This document shows positions 10,773 to 22,736 of a stretch of 64,000 bases of DNA, piece after piece (within the stretch, counting starts at the first letter, position 1; each line of letters starts with the position of its first letter). Source of the stretch: Paraphysoderma sedebokerense (Eukaryota; Blastocladiomycota; Physodermatomycetes; Physodermatales; Physodermataceae); assembly GCA_025602915.1 (NCBI GenBank), contig JAHLJZ010000066.1, forward strand, positions 62,001-126,000. Reading direction: 5' to 3'. Under the pieces are notes generated by a model that saw only the letters and a program-made list of their open reading frames with translations, did not search any database and was not told where the DNA came from. A program made the translations under genes and the position numbers.

Positions 10773-11388
10773 ACATCGGATTTTCCAAGGACGAAACCTT
10801 TTGATGGTGCACATTTAGTTCAAGCATTGGCCATACTTGTTATTGCATTTTCATGATTGTGAGTGGACATTGCAGTATATGCAAACTTTGATATAAAAGA
10901 AAATTATAGAATTCCGTAAATTTGCGAAATGGCGAAGAATCGTTAAAAGACGGAAGCCTGCTCGGTTCCGACTGTCCCAGTCAAAAATGCCATTCCCCAT
11001 ACATTCGATGTCGACGTCAATCTGCTTGATCAGGCAACGCAGGAGGCCGTCCACCCCATTGAGTATCTTATCTGATCAGTGCATCAAGAGAACACAACAA
11101 TCCAAAAACACATGAGATTTCTTATTATCAATTTATCACAATTGAATTTTTTCCGCTGGTTTGTTGATGCGGACTGATTAGCCCGTGAATTGAAATGGTT
11201 CACCCGTTCACCAAATGGTTCACAGGCAGAATTTTCAGCCACAGTCGGAAATTGATGAATTCCGCCTTCTGGCAAACAACACAAAAATTCCTCTTTTTAT
11301 CAATACACACATTCTAACCCTCGTTCTAGCGATATCTCTCGTCTACATCCTCACAAACAACCCAAACAGCAACCCTTCTATCCACACA
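10773..11388. other. Intergenic upstream of aldolase
   Basis: No gene seen. The frame reading into aldolase from 11215 adds 58 unlikely residues and probably represents 5' UTR. Confidence 0.5.
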
Positions 11389-12989
11389 ATGTCTGCCATC
11401 CCTTGCGCCGCACCCCCCAAGTTCAGAGAAGAACTCGCCGCCACCGCAAAGGCCATCGTTGCCCCCGGAAAAGGTACCTATAGGGACTCATTTGTTGTTA
11501 GGGTGATCAATAAGAGCGGATTGGTCTGCCATGTATTTCGGTTGTGGTGGTAGCTTATGTACAGTTGGCATCCTCAGTCCGTTAGACAGCTTGAAGTGCT
11601 CTTCTTGTTTATCTCTGAGGATCAACACGTCCATCTACAATTGGGGATTTTTTGGGTGGTGTAAACAAACAGTGTGGAGAAGACTCGGATGACTAAATGA
11701 TTGTATAATTTCCCCAATCAATCGTTTCGCTTTGTTAACATTTAGGTATCCTTGCCGCCGATGAATCGACTGGTACCATTGGCAAGCGCTTTTCTGCTAT
11801 CAATGTTGAAAATGTCGAACCCAACCGAAAAGCCTACAGAGAACTTTTGTTCCATGCTGCTCCCGGCGGTAAGTATAATGCATCGTCTATTTCCGACTAA
11901 AAACCAGGGAACTGATAGATTGTCTTCTTACATAACTGACTAGAATTGAGCAAATATATTGGTGGTGTCATTCTCTACGACGAAACTATCCGCCAAAACG
12001 ATTCCAACGGCAAACCCCTCGCCAAAGTTTTGAGCGAACAAGGTATCATTGTCGGTATCAAAGTCGACAAAGGTACCGTCACATTGAGCGGAACCGACGA
12101 AACCACCACCCAAGGTTTGGATGGTTTGAAGGAACGCTGTGAAGAATACTACAAAATGGGTGCTCGTTTCGCTAAATGGTTTGTATTTCGTAATCAATCA
12201 TTCTTCGTGTAATCTAGAGCGTTTAGCTCATTAGTTTACTTTGTTTTATGCACCATATAGGCGATGTGTACTCAAGATTTCTGCCACACAACCATCTCCT
12301 CTTTCCATCTTGGAGAATGCCAATGTTCTCGCTAGATACGCCTCCGTCTGTCAATCCGCTGGTCTCGTCCCCATTGTTGAACCTGAAATCTTAATGGACG
12401 GTGACCACGATTTGGAAAAGGCCATGTTTGTCGCTGAAAGAGTTTTGAGCGCCACTTACAAGGCTTTGAACGATCATCATGTCTACTTGGAAGGAACATT
12501 GTTGAAACCCAATATGGTTACCCGTATGTTACACCCTTACATATCCGAATTCTTCTGGTCTTCCATTAAACAATATCTTTCTCCAATCCTTCGCCGTTCC
12601 CAGCTGGTGTCTCTTGCCCCAAAAAATATACTCCTCAAGACGTTGCCCTCGCTACCGTCACTGTTCTCCGTCGCACTGTCCCCGCTGCTGTTCCGGGTGT
12701 CACTTTCCTTTCTGGCGGTCAATCCGAAGAAGAAGCCACTCTCCATCTCAATGCCATGAACCAAGTTCAATTACTTCGCCCATGGGCCTTGACTTTCTCT
12801 TATGGTCGTGCTCTTCAGGCTACTGTATTGAAAGTCTGGAGCGGTAAACAAGAAAATGTCAAGGCTGCCCAAGACGCTTTGGTCAAGCGCGCCAAAGCTA
12901 ACAGTGAAGCCGCTCTTGGTAAATATGCTGGTGGTGCCGCCGGCGAAGGTGCCAAGGAAAGTTTGTACGTCTCCAACTACAAATACTAG
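11389..12989 (+). CDS. FBA: Fructose-bisphosphate aldolase, class I
   Basis: Five exons (11389-11473, 11746-11868, 11944-12178, 12261-12523, 12604-12989) join to 363 residues, exactly the length of animal class I aldolases. Landmarks in order are [18 protein letters not shown] near residue 30, [11 protein letters not shown] near 80, GIKVDKG near 107, IVEPEIL near 185, the Schiff-base lysine in [12 protein letters not shown] near 230, [12 protein letters not shown] near 270 and a C-terminal Tyr in SNYKY. The enzyme cleaves fructose 1,6-bisphosphate to dihydroxyacetone phosphate and glyceraldehyde 3-phosphate in glycolysis, using a lysine rather than a metal. Yeasts and most Dikarya use the unrelated class II enzyme. 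The ATG at 11389 was chosen because it matches family length. Confidence 0.96.
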
Positions 12990-13292
12990 ATGGTTGGAAC
13001 TTTTGTCAGAAGTACCTAGGTAGACGTAGCTATGGTTGGTAGACCTGATAATGCGTCTTGCAATTAAATGTATTTTTGTCATCTTTGTTGTATATACATA
13101 GATGAAGTATAATCAATCTGTTGAATCACGAACTTAGAAAATAATTGGTGTTATTTTACCTCTTTCTCTATTGAAACTCAGTAGTTTATTGCAACCCAAC
13201 AGCGAACCAAACTTTACACAGTTCTTCGTTTGCCACTAAACCATTTTATTTTGATTACATACGTGAACTGCATTTCTTTATTACACTCGGAA

Positions 13293-14791
13293 TTACACAA
13301 ATGCAACGGCCATAGAAAGAAACAACATCATTGTCGTTCCTCGCAACGGCTTTCGTCCCTGAGACTTAGCTGCCTGACTTCTGGCCGAATGATTAATCAT
13401 TTCTATAGAGGCGACTTTGTGTGTTGCATTGTCCATTTTGTCGGGAATTAAAGTGGTGTTTGTCATTTCGAACAGCTGATTTTGAATATCTTTGGCGGGA
13501 GTTCCCATTGATAATAAAATTGCGACAATTCCTGTACGAGACCATGTATGATTTTAGTACTCTCTATATAAAGCGAAAAAAGAATTCAAGGGCGATCAAG
13601 GAAATCAGGTTTGACGAGTGGTGCTGCCTGTGAAGTTCCGGTAATGACCTTGGTACTGTTAATATCGGTATTCCACGCGGACATGATATCGGTTCCCCTA
13701 GTAATTCATTAGAACGTATGTTAGACTAATACTGGCAATATTAATAGTTAAAGCATATCAATAACTCACTGAGCAAATATATCGACACAAGGACCATAGT
13801 TTGAGGCTTTTGATTCCCCGATCGTTCTTGTATTATTTGGTGTTGCGCATCCAACTGAAATCGCAGAAGGTTCGTGACTAGCGCTCGTTTGGCAAGCGTC
13901 TATGCCTTCGTTTCCGGCATTTACTATAACTGGGATACCGGCCGCTGTAGCGTTCCGGACGGCATCGTCTAATAGAAGTTTTTTGGGATGAATTAGTATG
14001 TTGCATGCGAATAGATTGAAATTAGATATTAAGTACCGATAGATTTTACAACCACGCTCGCACTGATAAGTGATAGACATACTGATGACAGATAACCGTC
14101 CGCTCTTTTTGATTTGTTCAGAGGCGAATTGTATACCTTGAACTAATGATTCACTAGGTTGTGGGCCGCTACCCGCTAAAAAACAATTGTTGAAATCAAT
14201 AAAGTTTAAGAAGTTAGACTGAATGTGGTGCAATTTACCCACGACTTTTATTCCTAGAATGTTTGCTTTTCTGGCGACCATCGCTGCTATGCCAGCGACA
14301 TGGGTTCCTATTAGCGATTCAGTAAGAATTAAATCAGCAAATAATGCTAGTATTGTTAAGACTAGACTATTTCGAATTAAATCAGTATAAGTACCGTGTC
14401 CGTGCGTATCTGTATCTGGTTGACCGTCGATCAAATTTTTGATCATTTTAGCCCGTCCTCCAAAGTATGTGTGATTAGCCATAATCCCCGTATCAAGCTA
14501 CAGTATTAAGAAACAATTTTTTCATTTACAAGCGTCTTTGACATCATATTATGAAGTTATATACCAACTTACGATGTATATGTCAACTCCATCCCCGGCG
14601 ACCGCAGGGAAAGTATAAGTAAAGTCTAATTTCCCATCGAGAATGTCCAGGTATCGAAGTGAGTTATCCTTGGGAAGCGGGACTGATGTCATATTTATCT
14701 CGCCCAAATCATTTTTTGAAGCCGTTGCACATGATGTGTTCCAAACGAAGAGTCCGAAAGTCGTGAGTGCCAAACGAAATTGTTTATACAT
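13293..14791 (-). CDS. Subtilisin-like serine protease (S8), copy 2, last donor site abnormal
   Basis: Starting at ATG 14791, the exons carry a signal peptide, LRYLDILDGKLDFTYTFP, Asp in LDTGIMANHTYFGG, His in GHGTHVAG (split by an intron), QFASEQIKKSGRLSVISMSI, Asn in NAGNEGIDACQ and Ser in GTSQAAPLV. The last exon adds LLSMGTPAKDIQNQL and a C-terminus ending in a hydrophobic stretch (MMLFLSMAVAFV), which resembles a GPI-anchor signal. The exon that should end ..PLVAG with a GT donor instead reads PLVK and runs into a stop near 13600. The usual final donor is absent even though the final exon and its acceptor are intact. No I9 prodomain is visible. It may be a recent pseudogene or use an unusual donor. 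Confidence 0.75.
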
Positions 14792-15217
14792 AGTGATTAT
14801 GAGTGTCTGTCGATGCAATGACTTTTTGAAGATATATGCAGGCCTTCTTTTTTGTCGATTTTTTATGTCATTCAGTGGGCAACGGCATCAGTTTCGCTTT
14901 CATGGATTACGCATACGCGAGATTCCTCTGTATCCGCACCTCCGCAGATTACGGTTGAAAGAAATACCGTGAAGCTTATCAAAAGAGACACCAAACCGGT
15001 TCAGCACACAATTTGATCATTTAATATGTGCTCATATTATTGATCGAATGTAGATTTATTGTAATTGAATCATAATGTGGAATGTGACGGTAATTCTCTT
15101 CGAATAATGTATTTGAAATTTTCATTCACAAATATTCACATCGATTTTGATAACGATACAGTATAGCGACAGCAATTCTCCTAAGACCTAAGAACTTATA
15201 AATATATTTTAACTTAT

Positions 15218-16112
15218 TTAAATGTATGGCATCGATAAAAATGTGGCTTTATATAATGAAAAATTTTCAATTCTCTGCACCCATTCTGGTGTAAGAGTGG
15301 GGTCAGACTGATCACCGCAACATCCTTTCCAGACATCACCAGTGACCCTACAAAAAGTGGGTTAATATTTCAAGAATGGTATATATCTTTTAACCAAGAA
15401 AGAAACAAACCAAATAGAAAACCAAGTATACTGTGGTTCATCGAATGTCAACTTCCTCTCACTTTTTGTAAGTTCAACACCATTTTCGTAGTATTTCGCA
15501 GTTTCTCCGTCGTATGTAATGCAGAATTCGTATTTAGTTTCCGTACGTGGGTATTCAACGTAATTGTCATTACTTGCACCGTCGACAAAAGCATTGGTGA
15601 TGTATTTTCCAGAACTGCCCATCATTTCGAAATCTTGTTCGTCATTGCCTTTATTCCATGAAGCGGAATTCCTTCCAAGCGTCTAATATGTGGAAGAAAT
15701 GATAAATGAATTTCAACGCCATTCAATATTTGCTAAGAGGACAAAATAGAAGACTTACGTAGAACGTCATAGCAACCCCGCCGTAATCCTCGCGTGGCAA
15801 TGACACTGTTGCGCAGGCAGTACCAGTGTTATAAGTGACATCCGAAACAATGCTCGAACCACCCTCAGCTTTTCCAGTATTTTTCAAAACCAGGTCGACA
15901 CTCCCGTCAGTTCCTTGAACGACCTTCGGTGCGTACACTGAAAAAGAGACAGGGACTTCTTCTCCAATTGCAAAATCTGGCTTATTGGGGAAGGCAGGAA
16001 GGGTGACCTTCTTATTTTGTGCGACCTCTGTATCAGGGGATGGAAATGGTTTACCATGAGATAGAGCGAGTATGGAAGAGAGAACGATGGTTGCGGCAAT
16101 AGTAAATTTCAT
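15218..16112 (-). CDS. Small secreted protein, unknown family
   Basis: Three exons (15759-16112, 15682-15423, 15347-15218) give 247 residues. Residues 1-20 are a clear signal peptide (KFTIAATIVLSSILALSHG). The rest is a beta-rich, Asp/Asn/Tyr-rich domain with few Cys, including TYNTGTACATVSLP and YEFCITYDGETAKYYENG, and ending WKGCCGDQSDPTLTPEWVQR. The repeated short strands recall concanavalin-A-like or carbohydrate-binding jelly-roll proteins, but no catalytic motif is visible, so this is only a suggestion. The second intron starts with the weaker donor GTTTTC. A TATA-like element (acttaaatacc) lies about 60 nt upstream of the start. It sits between protease copies 2 and 3, which are also secreted. 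Confidence 0.7.
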
Positions 16113-17373
16113 ATTTGTGTTCGTTGTTCAATATTTTTTTTTGATGGATCGGTAGCGAACTAACGAGGAATCCTGGTATTTAAGTACTCGTTACATCACG
16201 AATCAGATGCCACGTTTTTGATGATAAATTACATCGCATATAAACCACCGTACATCATTTCTGAATGCCGTAGTCACAATCATGTCGCAGTCGAACGACG
16301 ATTTTGCGACGTTTCGCTTTAATTGTTACCGAGTTGTTCGGAGTGCGAATCAAATTTCACCAGCCGCGTCCGTTGCCTTTTGCGAGTCGGACATGATAAA
16401 TCAGGTGTTTAGAGAAATAATTCGTGCGAAGAATAAATGCATTCTTTGTCACAGCGAGCTAATCATACAGTATACGCAACAGGGGCACCGCTGCAAGTGA
16501 TTCAATATCAGGCAGCATGTTAATGTCTGACTCCTAGGATTCAATTAAGCTGTGTGAAGTGTGTTTAAAAGAACGTAACAATAGCAACGCAAAACAACCC
16601 AATCTCCGTATATCATACAAAACGTGCTTTTTAGTTTATCTGCGGGCGAAAGGGAAGCAATAATACTTGATAATACAACAATATTGCTATCTACCGTCCG
16701 CTTTGTGCCGCCGGTCTGGTTTTGTTATGTCAGGCAAATCAAAATGGTTGCGTCACTTTCAATGCAGTCGATTTTGTCCATATATTTCTTCTTTAATCAA
16801 TCCAAATGATTAGGCAATATTAATAACAGAATCTGCTATACTTGAGGATGAAAAGCGACAGCAGAGATTTGAGTTTAATGTTCTCTTGTCTCGCGAGATT
16901 CAGCAAAGGAAATGTAAGAGTTGATGCTGCCATACGCGCCCAGCCCATGAATACAAGGCGTTAGTGAATGAGGATTATGAATGGTGATAAATGCGGCACG
17001 TAATGTGCTTCTCAGGAGTCCTGTCTTTGCAGTCTAGAATATCGCGGTGTGGTGCTACAACGGCTGTAGTTCGTGGCGGAAGCCCGTATGGACCCTAAAA
17101 AACGTATGGAATGATATGGAACTATCGTGTATGGGCAAGAGCAATGAAGATATTTATGACGTCGTTATTAAACCTCAAGCAGGATCGTGCTGTATTGTCG
17201 ACTTTCAAAATTATCATCATCCTGCAGTCATGAAAATTCGGATTCTGCTCAATTCAAGACAATGTCCGCCTTACCTGCGGAGATAAATGGATTACACACA
17301 CCCCTCACGTTACCAATAAAGTACAGTTTCGGCCTGGTCACCATTTTCCTTCGCTTGCACTGACCGTTGAGTA
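16113..17373. other. 1.26-kb stretch with no convincing gene
   Basis: Two short plus-strand frames occur (16282-16500, 72 codons with a CILCHSEL/HRC Cys pattern; 17047-17286, 79 codons), but neither has support from splice sites or family resemblance. They may be remnants. Confidence 0.45.
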
Positions 17374-18584
17374 ATGCCTTCCTCCGACTTCAGCACAAAA
17401 ACCGAAAAGCCAGAAGCCACTCAGAAACCCACCTCGCCCAAGATAGTATTTAAAGAGGACGACTATCTTGCTGAAATTCGACAGCAAAACTATATAGAGC
17501 CAACACCTTCTTCCATCCGAGACAAGAATTACGAGTCGGCTATTCCTGAAGTTCTTTACGGTTGGCGTCTTAACCTGAAGGTATTATGGGATGTCAAAAT
17601 TGTCTACGTGTTTGAAGCCACCATCTTGCGTAAGTACTGATTCAGTCTGTTGGCAATGTCTTTATTCCGCATATTTGCTAATGGAGTATCGAAGTTCATT
17701 ATCTTCTCGGTCCGTCAGCGAATACAAATTGGGATTATTTGTTTATTCCTGCACTTTGTGGGATTTGTGTCCTTGTCGCATTGTCCTTGCAAAGTGCTAA
17801 ACAAAAGCAACAATTGTATTATGCTTATCTCACGCAGCATGTGTTGATTGATTATCATAATTGGAGGTGGTATTTCCATGTTGATATGATTATGGTGGTA
17901 CTTTTAGCCCTTGTTATAGCTTACTGCTGCTACGACAAAACAAGCAAAGTCAGTAGTTTAGGCCCCGTATTATCACAAACCATCGGTCTCCTATCGATTA
18001 TCTACACTAATGTGATTAATCTTGAGGCACAACTGATTAGCTTTTCGAAGTTGGTAAGCTGATTTTTAAAAGTGATATATCCGTTTTAGCCGACATGACT
18101 GACACCAAGTAATTCGCACTGCAACTTATAGGCTGAAAATGAAGCCACAAGACGCAAAGTTACCGAGGGATGGTCTGACCTGGAAGTAGTGACGGAAGAT
18201 GTCTTAATCGCCTACTTAAACTATACTAAACAGAAGCTCGACCGACTTGTAAAGCTGCACAAGGCACCCTTTTGGGGTGGCAAATCAATGGTCGTGAAAC
18301 CCCCCATTCTTGTCAGCAGGGCGGATCTCTTGAAATTCAAAGAGAGCCAGAAGGATTCGATTAGACAGCTGAGTTGGATACATTCTTGGTCCTTCGTTAC
18401 ACCGTACGCTCACATTTCACAGAATCTTGTACGGTATTACACAGATGACAAGACCAATGCGCGCGGGTTGAATTCGAATGTTAGAAAATCTGCTGTAATC
18501 CCATATAATCCAGAGACTAAAGCTGGTGTCAAGTCCAATCATATTGGTAATGTGGGTCATGTCGACCCGACAGAGAAGGTATAA
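17374..18584 (+). CDS. Three-TM membrane protein, unknown
   Basis: Three exons (17374-17629, 17719-18053, 18132-18584) join in phase to 347 residues. Residues 1-60 are polar and Pro/Thr/Lys-rich, then LYGWRLNLKVLWDVKIVY and three hydrophobic segments: WDYLFIPALCGICVLVALSL, MIMVVLLALVIAYCCY and GPVLSQTIGLLSIIYTNVI. The C-terminal half is charged and probably soluble (TEGWSDLEVVTEDVLIAYL, then KAPFWGGKSMVVKPP). The first intron overlaps a competing frame, but the model chosen keeps the Asn-Thr-Asn-Trp-Asp-Tyr junction and the full first TM segment. I do not recognise the family; an endomembrane location is a guess. Confidence 0.65.
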
Positions 18585-18844
18585 TGTTTGCGCTGAGTGT
18601 TAAGGATAACTAAAGTAGAAAATCAAGTACAATTACCTGCTTTCGATGGAGCTTGAACTGCGAAAACTTGATCTGCATTGCTTCCAATAACGAAAGACGT
18701 AAATCATTACATAATGAATTATCCTTATTTGATCCTAAATAATAATGGGATATAATGGTTCATCTTATTTAAATTGTCTTGGCAGATTTAAGCTTCTAGC
18801 CATCCTTATATATTAAACATCAAATAATACATGAATTACTTTCA

Positions 18845-19603
18845 ACCGAACTGATTTAAATTGATACAATCTGGATGGATCCGTTTAATTTGCATACTAC
18901 AATACATAGCCGCGTTACAATAGAAGAAATTTGTTGTTGTTCTGTGTATATATGAGTAGTTTTCTTGTGCGGTAGAGCTCAAACTTCCGGCTGAAAGCAT
19001 GTGATTAGTCTGCAGAGTATATGATAACATGCCAACATTATTCATACTTACTTGCAACTTTAATACCAAATATGCTGGCTTTTCTTGCTACCATGGCGGC
19101 AATACCAGCAGTTGCGGTTCCTAAAGTGATAAAAAGATATATGAATGGCATGATTAGCAATTTTAAAGAATTGTAGCATCAATTAAAATGGCGTATTTTG
19201 AACTCACCATGGCCTTCGAGATCAGTTGCAGTCTAGTTTTCAACAGTACTTTTGTCCGACCTTCGAAGAAGGTATTATTGACAAAAATTCCAGTGTCAAG
19301 CTTCGTGGTTTGTGGAAAATCACTAGGTTAGTGAACCATGAAATAATAAAATTCAAACGCAATGGAAAACACACTTACTAAATATATATCAGCGCCTTCG
19401 CCAGCTGCTGCGGGATATAGATATTTACCATCCGACTTCCCATCAAGAATGTCAAGATGGTGAAGTTGAAGATTCTGAGGCATTTCATATGTTGACAATT
19501 GCACCTCATTTATCCCCGTAGAGTTTCCATGTTTCGGGACTGAGGCACTGAAAATGGGTTGAACAAGAATACATGATAAGGTAAATAGAAAGTAGGCAAT
19601 CAT
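18845..19603 (-). pseudogene. Subtilisin-like serine protease (S8), copy 3, decayed
   Basis: The 5' exon (signal peptide, LHHLDILDGKSDGKYLYP, GEGADIYL) and the LDTGIFVNNTFFEGR exon match the other copies. The second exon then shows a small deletion and frame change, with an in-frame TAG in the frame that restores GHG. The next exon reads GTATAGIAAMVARKASIFGI, with the normally conserved second His replaced, and is followed by an unrelated tail. The exons for the oxyanion Asn and catalytic Ser are missing. This is a truncated gene copy, same orientation as copies 2 and 4. Confidence 0.85.
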
Positions 19604-20653
19604 TGTTGTATTTGACAATTTGGTTTGGGCATCAAGCGGTTAGTCCTTCCGTACGCCCATGGCTTATATCATGAAGATGAAGATGAAGAAGATGACAAAG
19701 CGGTGAGGCTTCATCTCATTTACAAAAAAACTGTTCTACTTCTTCTTCATTTTCATCTTCATGATATAAGCCATGGGCGTGCGTCCAAAGTATTCTCTGA
19801 AATGTAGGTGCCAAAGTGTTATCCGTGCTTTTTTACCAGACGACGAACCGAGAGACCTCAACCAATACAAATTGCGAAAGCGGGTTTTCGATCCGGAATG
19901 TGGTCCTCGCATTCACAGTTGTATAAAGGATGTTCATTTTGAAGACCAGCTGACAGATGAGAGTGAATGAGCCGAGTCATATGACGAACACCCTGAATGA
20001 CTGAAAGGTCACAGCATCAATCAGTGACTGTAGTATTATATAAAATATTGATCTAACAAATATTTTCCACTCATGCTTACCGTGCCGCAACCTCCACAAT
20101 CATGCATATCAGTCTATGTCTCTTAGAAGTTGGAATGCGCAAAGTGCAAGACAATTTAAGATGCGGATCAGCGATTGTGGTTAGACAGGGTTAGGCCGTT
20201 ACGATGTGCCCAACTCGCATCGCATCATCTGGGATGCATGGAATTCCGTGGGGACAATGCATTCACCGGATACTGCACCCTCAGTCCAATCCATCCCATC
20301 CAAAAAATATCCACAGTAACTTACTACAGTAGTCAGAGAAACATTTATTGGAGTTCACACAGACCAAGTACTGTGGAAACAAACGGGAACGTATGGGATA
20401 ATTCTGTAATCCTATTTTCCCTGTCTCACTTGCGGAACCAATGTACATTGAAGCAAGATCTGACATGTCATTTTTTTTCCCAGACACTTATTTTCATTCG
20501 CTTACTCGAAAAGACTACTTGTTTAAATCATTACAACTCAAGATAATAGAGGCTCTTCTCCGTCTTGGTAATCCGCTGATTCGGTGGATCGTTTTGCAAA
20601 TCACACAGATATTTCATCCAGCATCCGCTATCTCGTTTCATACAAACTTTGAA
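19604..20653. other. Intergenic with a palindromic element
   Basis: Besides the inverted repeat annotated separately, I see only short frames (19773-19970; 20175-20546) with no family resemblance. The last part holds the promoter and 5' UTR of the Cys-repeat gene. Confidence 0.45.
19651..19782. repeat. Long inverted repeat (40-bp arms, 52-bp loop)
   Basis: Arm 19651-19690 (gtacgcccatggcttatatc...) is the reverse complement of 19743-19782 (...gatataagccatgggcgtgc) with about two mismatches. The arms are partly a GAAGAT purine tract. It lies just upstream of the decayed protease copy 3. Transcribed, it would form a very stable hairpin. Confidence 0.9.
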
Positions 20654-22736
20654 ATGTCAATGTCTTCGTCTGGACCACTGTTCAAAATCGGCTCAAAACT
20701 GAACTACAATCCACTCGTGCTGATTCTTCTCGTCGCTTCTTTGGTGGGGGGCGTGTTTGGTCAGTCCAGATGGCAAGATGTGTCAACATTCCACCCTTAC
20801 TGCGTCCGACTATTCAGAAGCTGTGTGGAGTCCTCGTCCATTGGGGGTGTTGGTAGCGGTGACTACAACGTTGCAGTTGGAATTTGCGGCAACAAAATGG
20901 CTATTTGTACCTTTTCTGGCAATCTGATTTGGCCTTGGTCGTCTAATATCGGTGGCGAACGACCTGCATCCGCCTCTGTCGATGCAACCCCAAGATTAAC
21001 TATGTATCGAAACGTTTTATCGGAATCGTCGACAACTGTAACGTCTACACCCTGGCAAAATTTGACAGATTTTTTACCCGACTGTAGAGCTGAGTTCCTC
21101 CGGTGCGTCGATACCCTTGGTGGTGTGCAATTTCCTTTGGTTGTGGGGACCTGTGGTCATGGGATGAGTGTTTGTACGCAAAGACAGGGGAGATGGCCAT
21201 ACGGAAACGACACTTCCGCATTTTGGCAACAGCCCTATACGAACGACCGATTGCAGCTCTACCAGAATGTCTACTCTGGTACCCTTGCTTCCACTAGGAA
21301 CTGGCAGAGCCTGACTGCCTTCCTTCGATCGTGTCGAAATCTGATGACACAATGCGTAGCCGCTTCAGGTGGGGCATCAAGTGATATTGCGGTTGGTCAT
21401 TGTGGAAATCGTATGGGGATATGCACATTCGAGAATATACTGTGGCCTCACACGTATGATGCCTCCTCTCCATACACTGTACCTTACGATGCGAGATGGC
21501 AACGATACGCCAATATCATGATCCCGATTGCTCGTTGGCAAGACGTAACATGGTTTTCATCCAACTGTACCGACAGATTTTCCGCATGTGTCTACGCATC
21601 AACAAATGCAACAAATGACGCGGTTATTGGAGTATGCGGAAATCAAATGTCTATTTGCACATTCAACAACAGTATCTGGCCGAATGCCAGTCAAGTACCG
21701 ACAGCACCGGAATCATATACTACCAGATTAGGCATTTACCGCGCCATGTTCGAAAATATGTTGCCTGGTGCTCCATCATATCGCACATTCCCTCTTGTGA
21801 TTTTGGAATTATACTCATTCTCATCGCATACATTTACGAATGCCGGGGCCGCAGGACGTTTTGGTCCTACATTATCTGCGAGCAGAGGGGCATACTCGTC
21901 ACAACTATGGGCACAGAGCGATATTTTTTTCAGTATGACGATACAGGGTATCCAAGAGTGGACGGTACCAAGAGACGGAAACTATAGGATAGCCGTCAAG
22001 GGAGCGGTTGGTGCAGGGAGTGGGTCGTATTATGGTGGGAAGGGCGCTTTGATAGAAGGTACGTTCTTCCTCCAGAGGGGTGATGTGCTTGGCATTGTTG
22101 TGGGTCAAGCGGGAATTTTTGGACTCTGGGGGGGAGGTGGAGGCGGTGGTGGCTCGTTTGTCTATATCAGATCATCCAATACATTGTTGATTGCCGCAGG
22201 AGGTGGAGGCGGAGGGGGTCATGACGTTGGCTTCGGTGGTTTTGGCTCGTCCACTACTATCCCTGTGAATGGTGGTGGGTCAGGCAATGGTGGGTATTCA
22301 GGGATCGGGTATGGTGGAAATGGTGGCGCGTTTTCTATTGGTTATACTAATCATGGGATTAACGATGCCGCGGGGGGTGGTGGAGGATGGCTAGGGGACG
22401 GTGGAGATGGTGCAATTATCTGGACGGCAGATTATGTTGGGTATGGAGGGAAAGGACGACCTGGCAACTTTGTCGGGGGATATCATGTTCAGTTTGGAGG
22501 TGCCAGTAGATCTTCAGTAGGGGACGGAGGGTTTGGAGGAGGTGGAGGGATGGGTGGGTGGGGAGTCAGCGGTGGCGGGCGGCGGCTACACTGGTGGCGG
22601 CGGCGGAAACAACTTGAGTGGCGGTCCAGGACACGGCGGCGGCCAAGGCGGAGGGTCCTTCAATGCCGGAACTGACCAAGTCAACAGACCGGATAGCTGC
22701 TCCACCGACGGCTCTGTGACCATCACAGCATTATGA
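20654..22736 (+). CDS. Secreted protein: four Cys repeats plus Gly-rich domain, frame change near 22577
   Basis: From ATG 20654 a signal peptide (PLVLILLVASLVGGVFG) leads into four tandem repeats of about 85-95 residues. Each starts W-Q-(D/N/S)-(V/L)-T and carries C-(x5-6)-C, then (V/I)G-x-CG-(N/H)-x-M-x-(I/V)-C and a trailing WP. After about residue 420 comes a Gly-rich domain (AAGGGGGGGHDVGFGGFG, YGGNGGAFS) like the Gly-rich region of ALK/LTK-type proteins. The upstream frame ends in a run of Arg/Trp at 22675. The next frame instead gives GYTGGGGGNNLSGG and a family-like C-terminus ending at TGA 22736. One extra base in the G/C-rich run ggtggcgggcggcggc explains this. Probably an adhesive or wall/matrix protein by composition; function is inferred. 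Confidence 0.75.

Noticed and set aside
11215-11388. N-terminal extension of aldolase from 11215
   Set aside because: It would add a hydrophobic leader not found in the family, and the ATG at 11389 gives exactly 363 residues.
20441-20653. Upstream extension of the Cys-repeat gene to Met 20441
   Set aside because: The extra 71 residues are not signal-like, while the ATG at 20654 directly precedes a good signal peptide.
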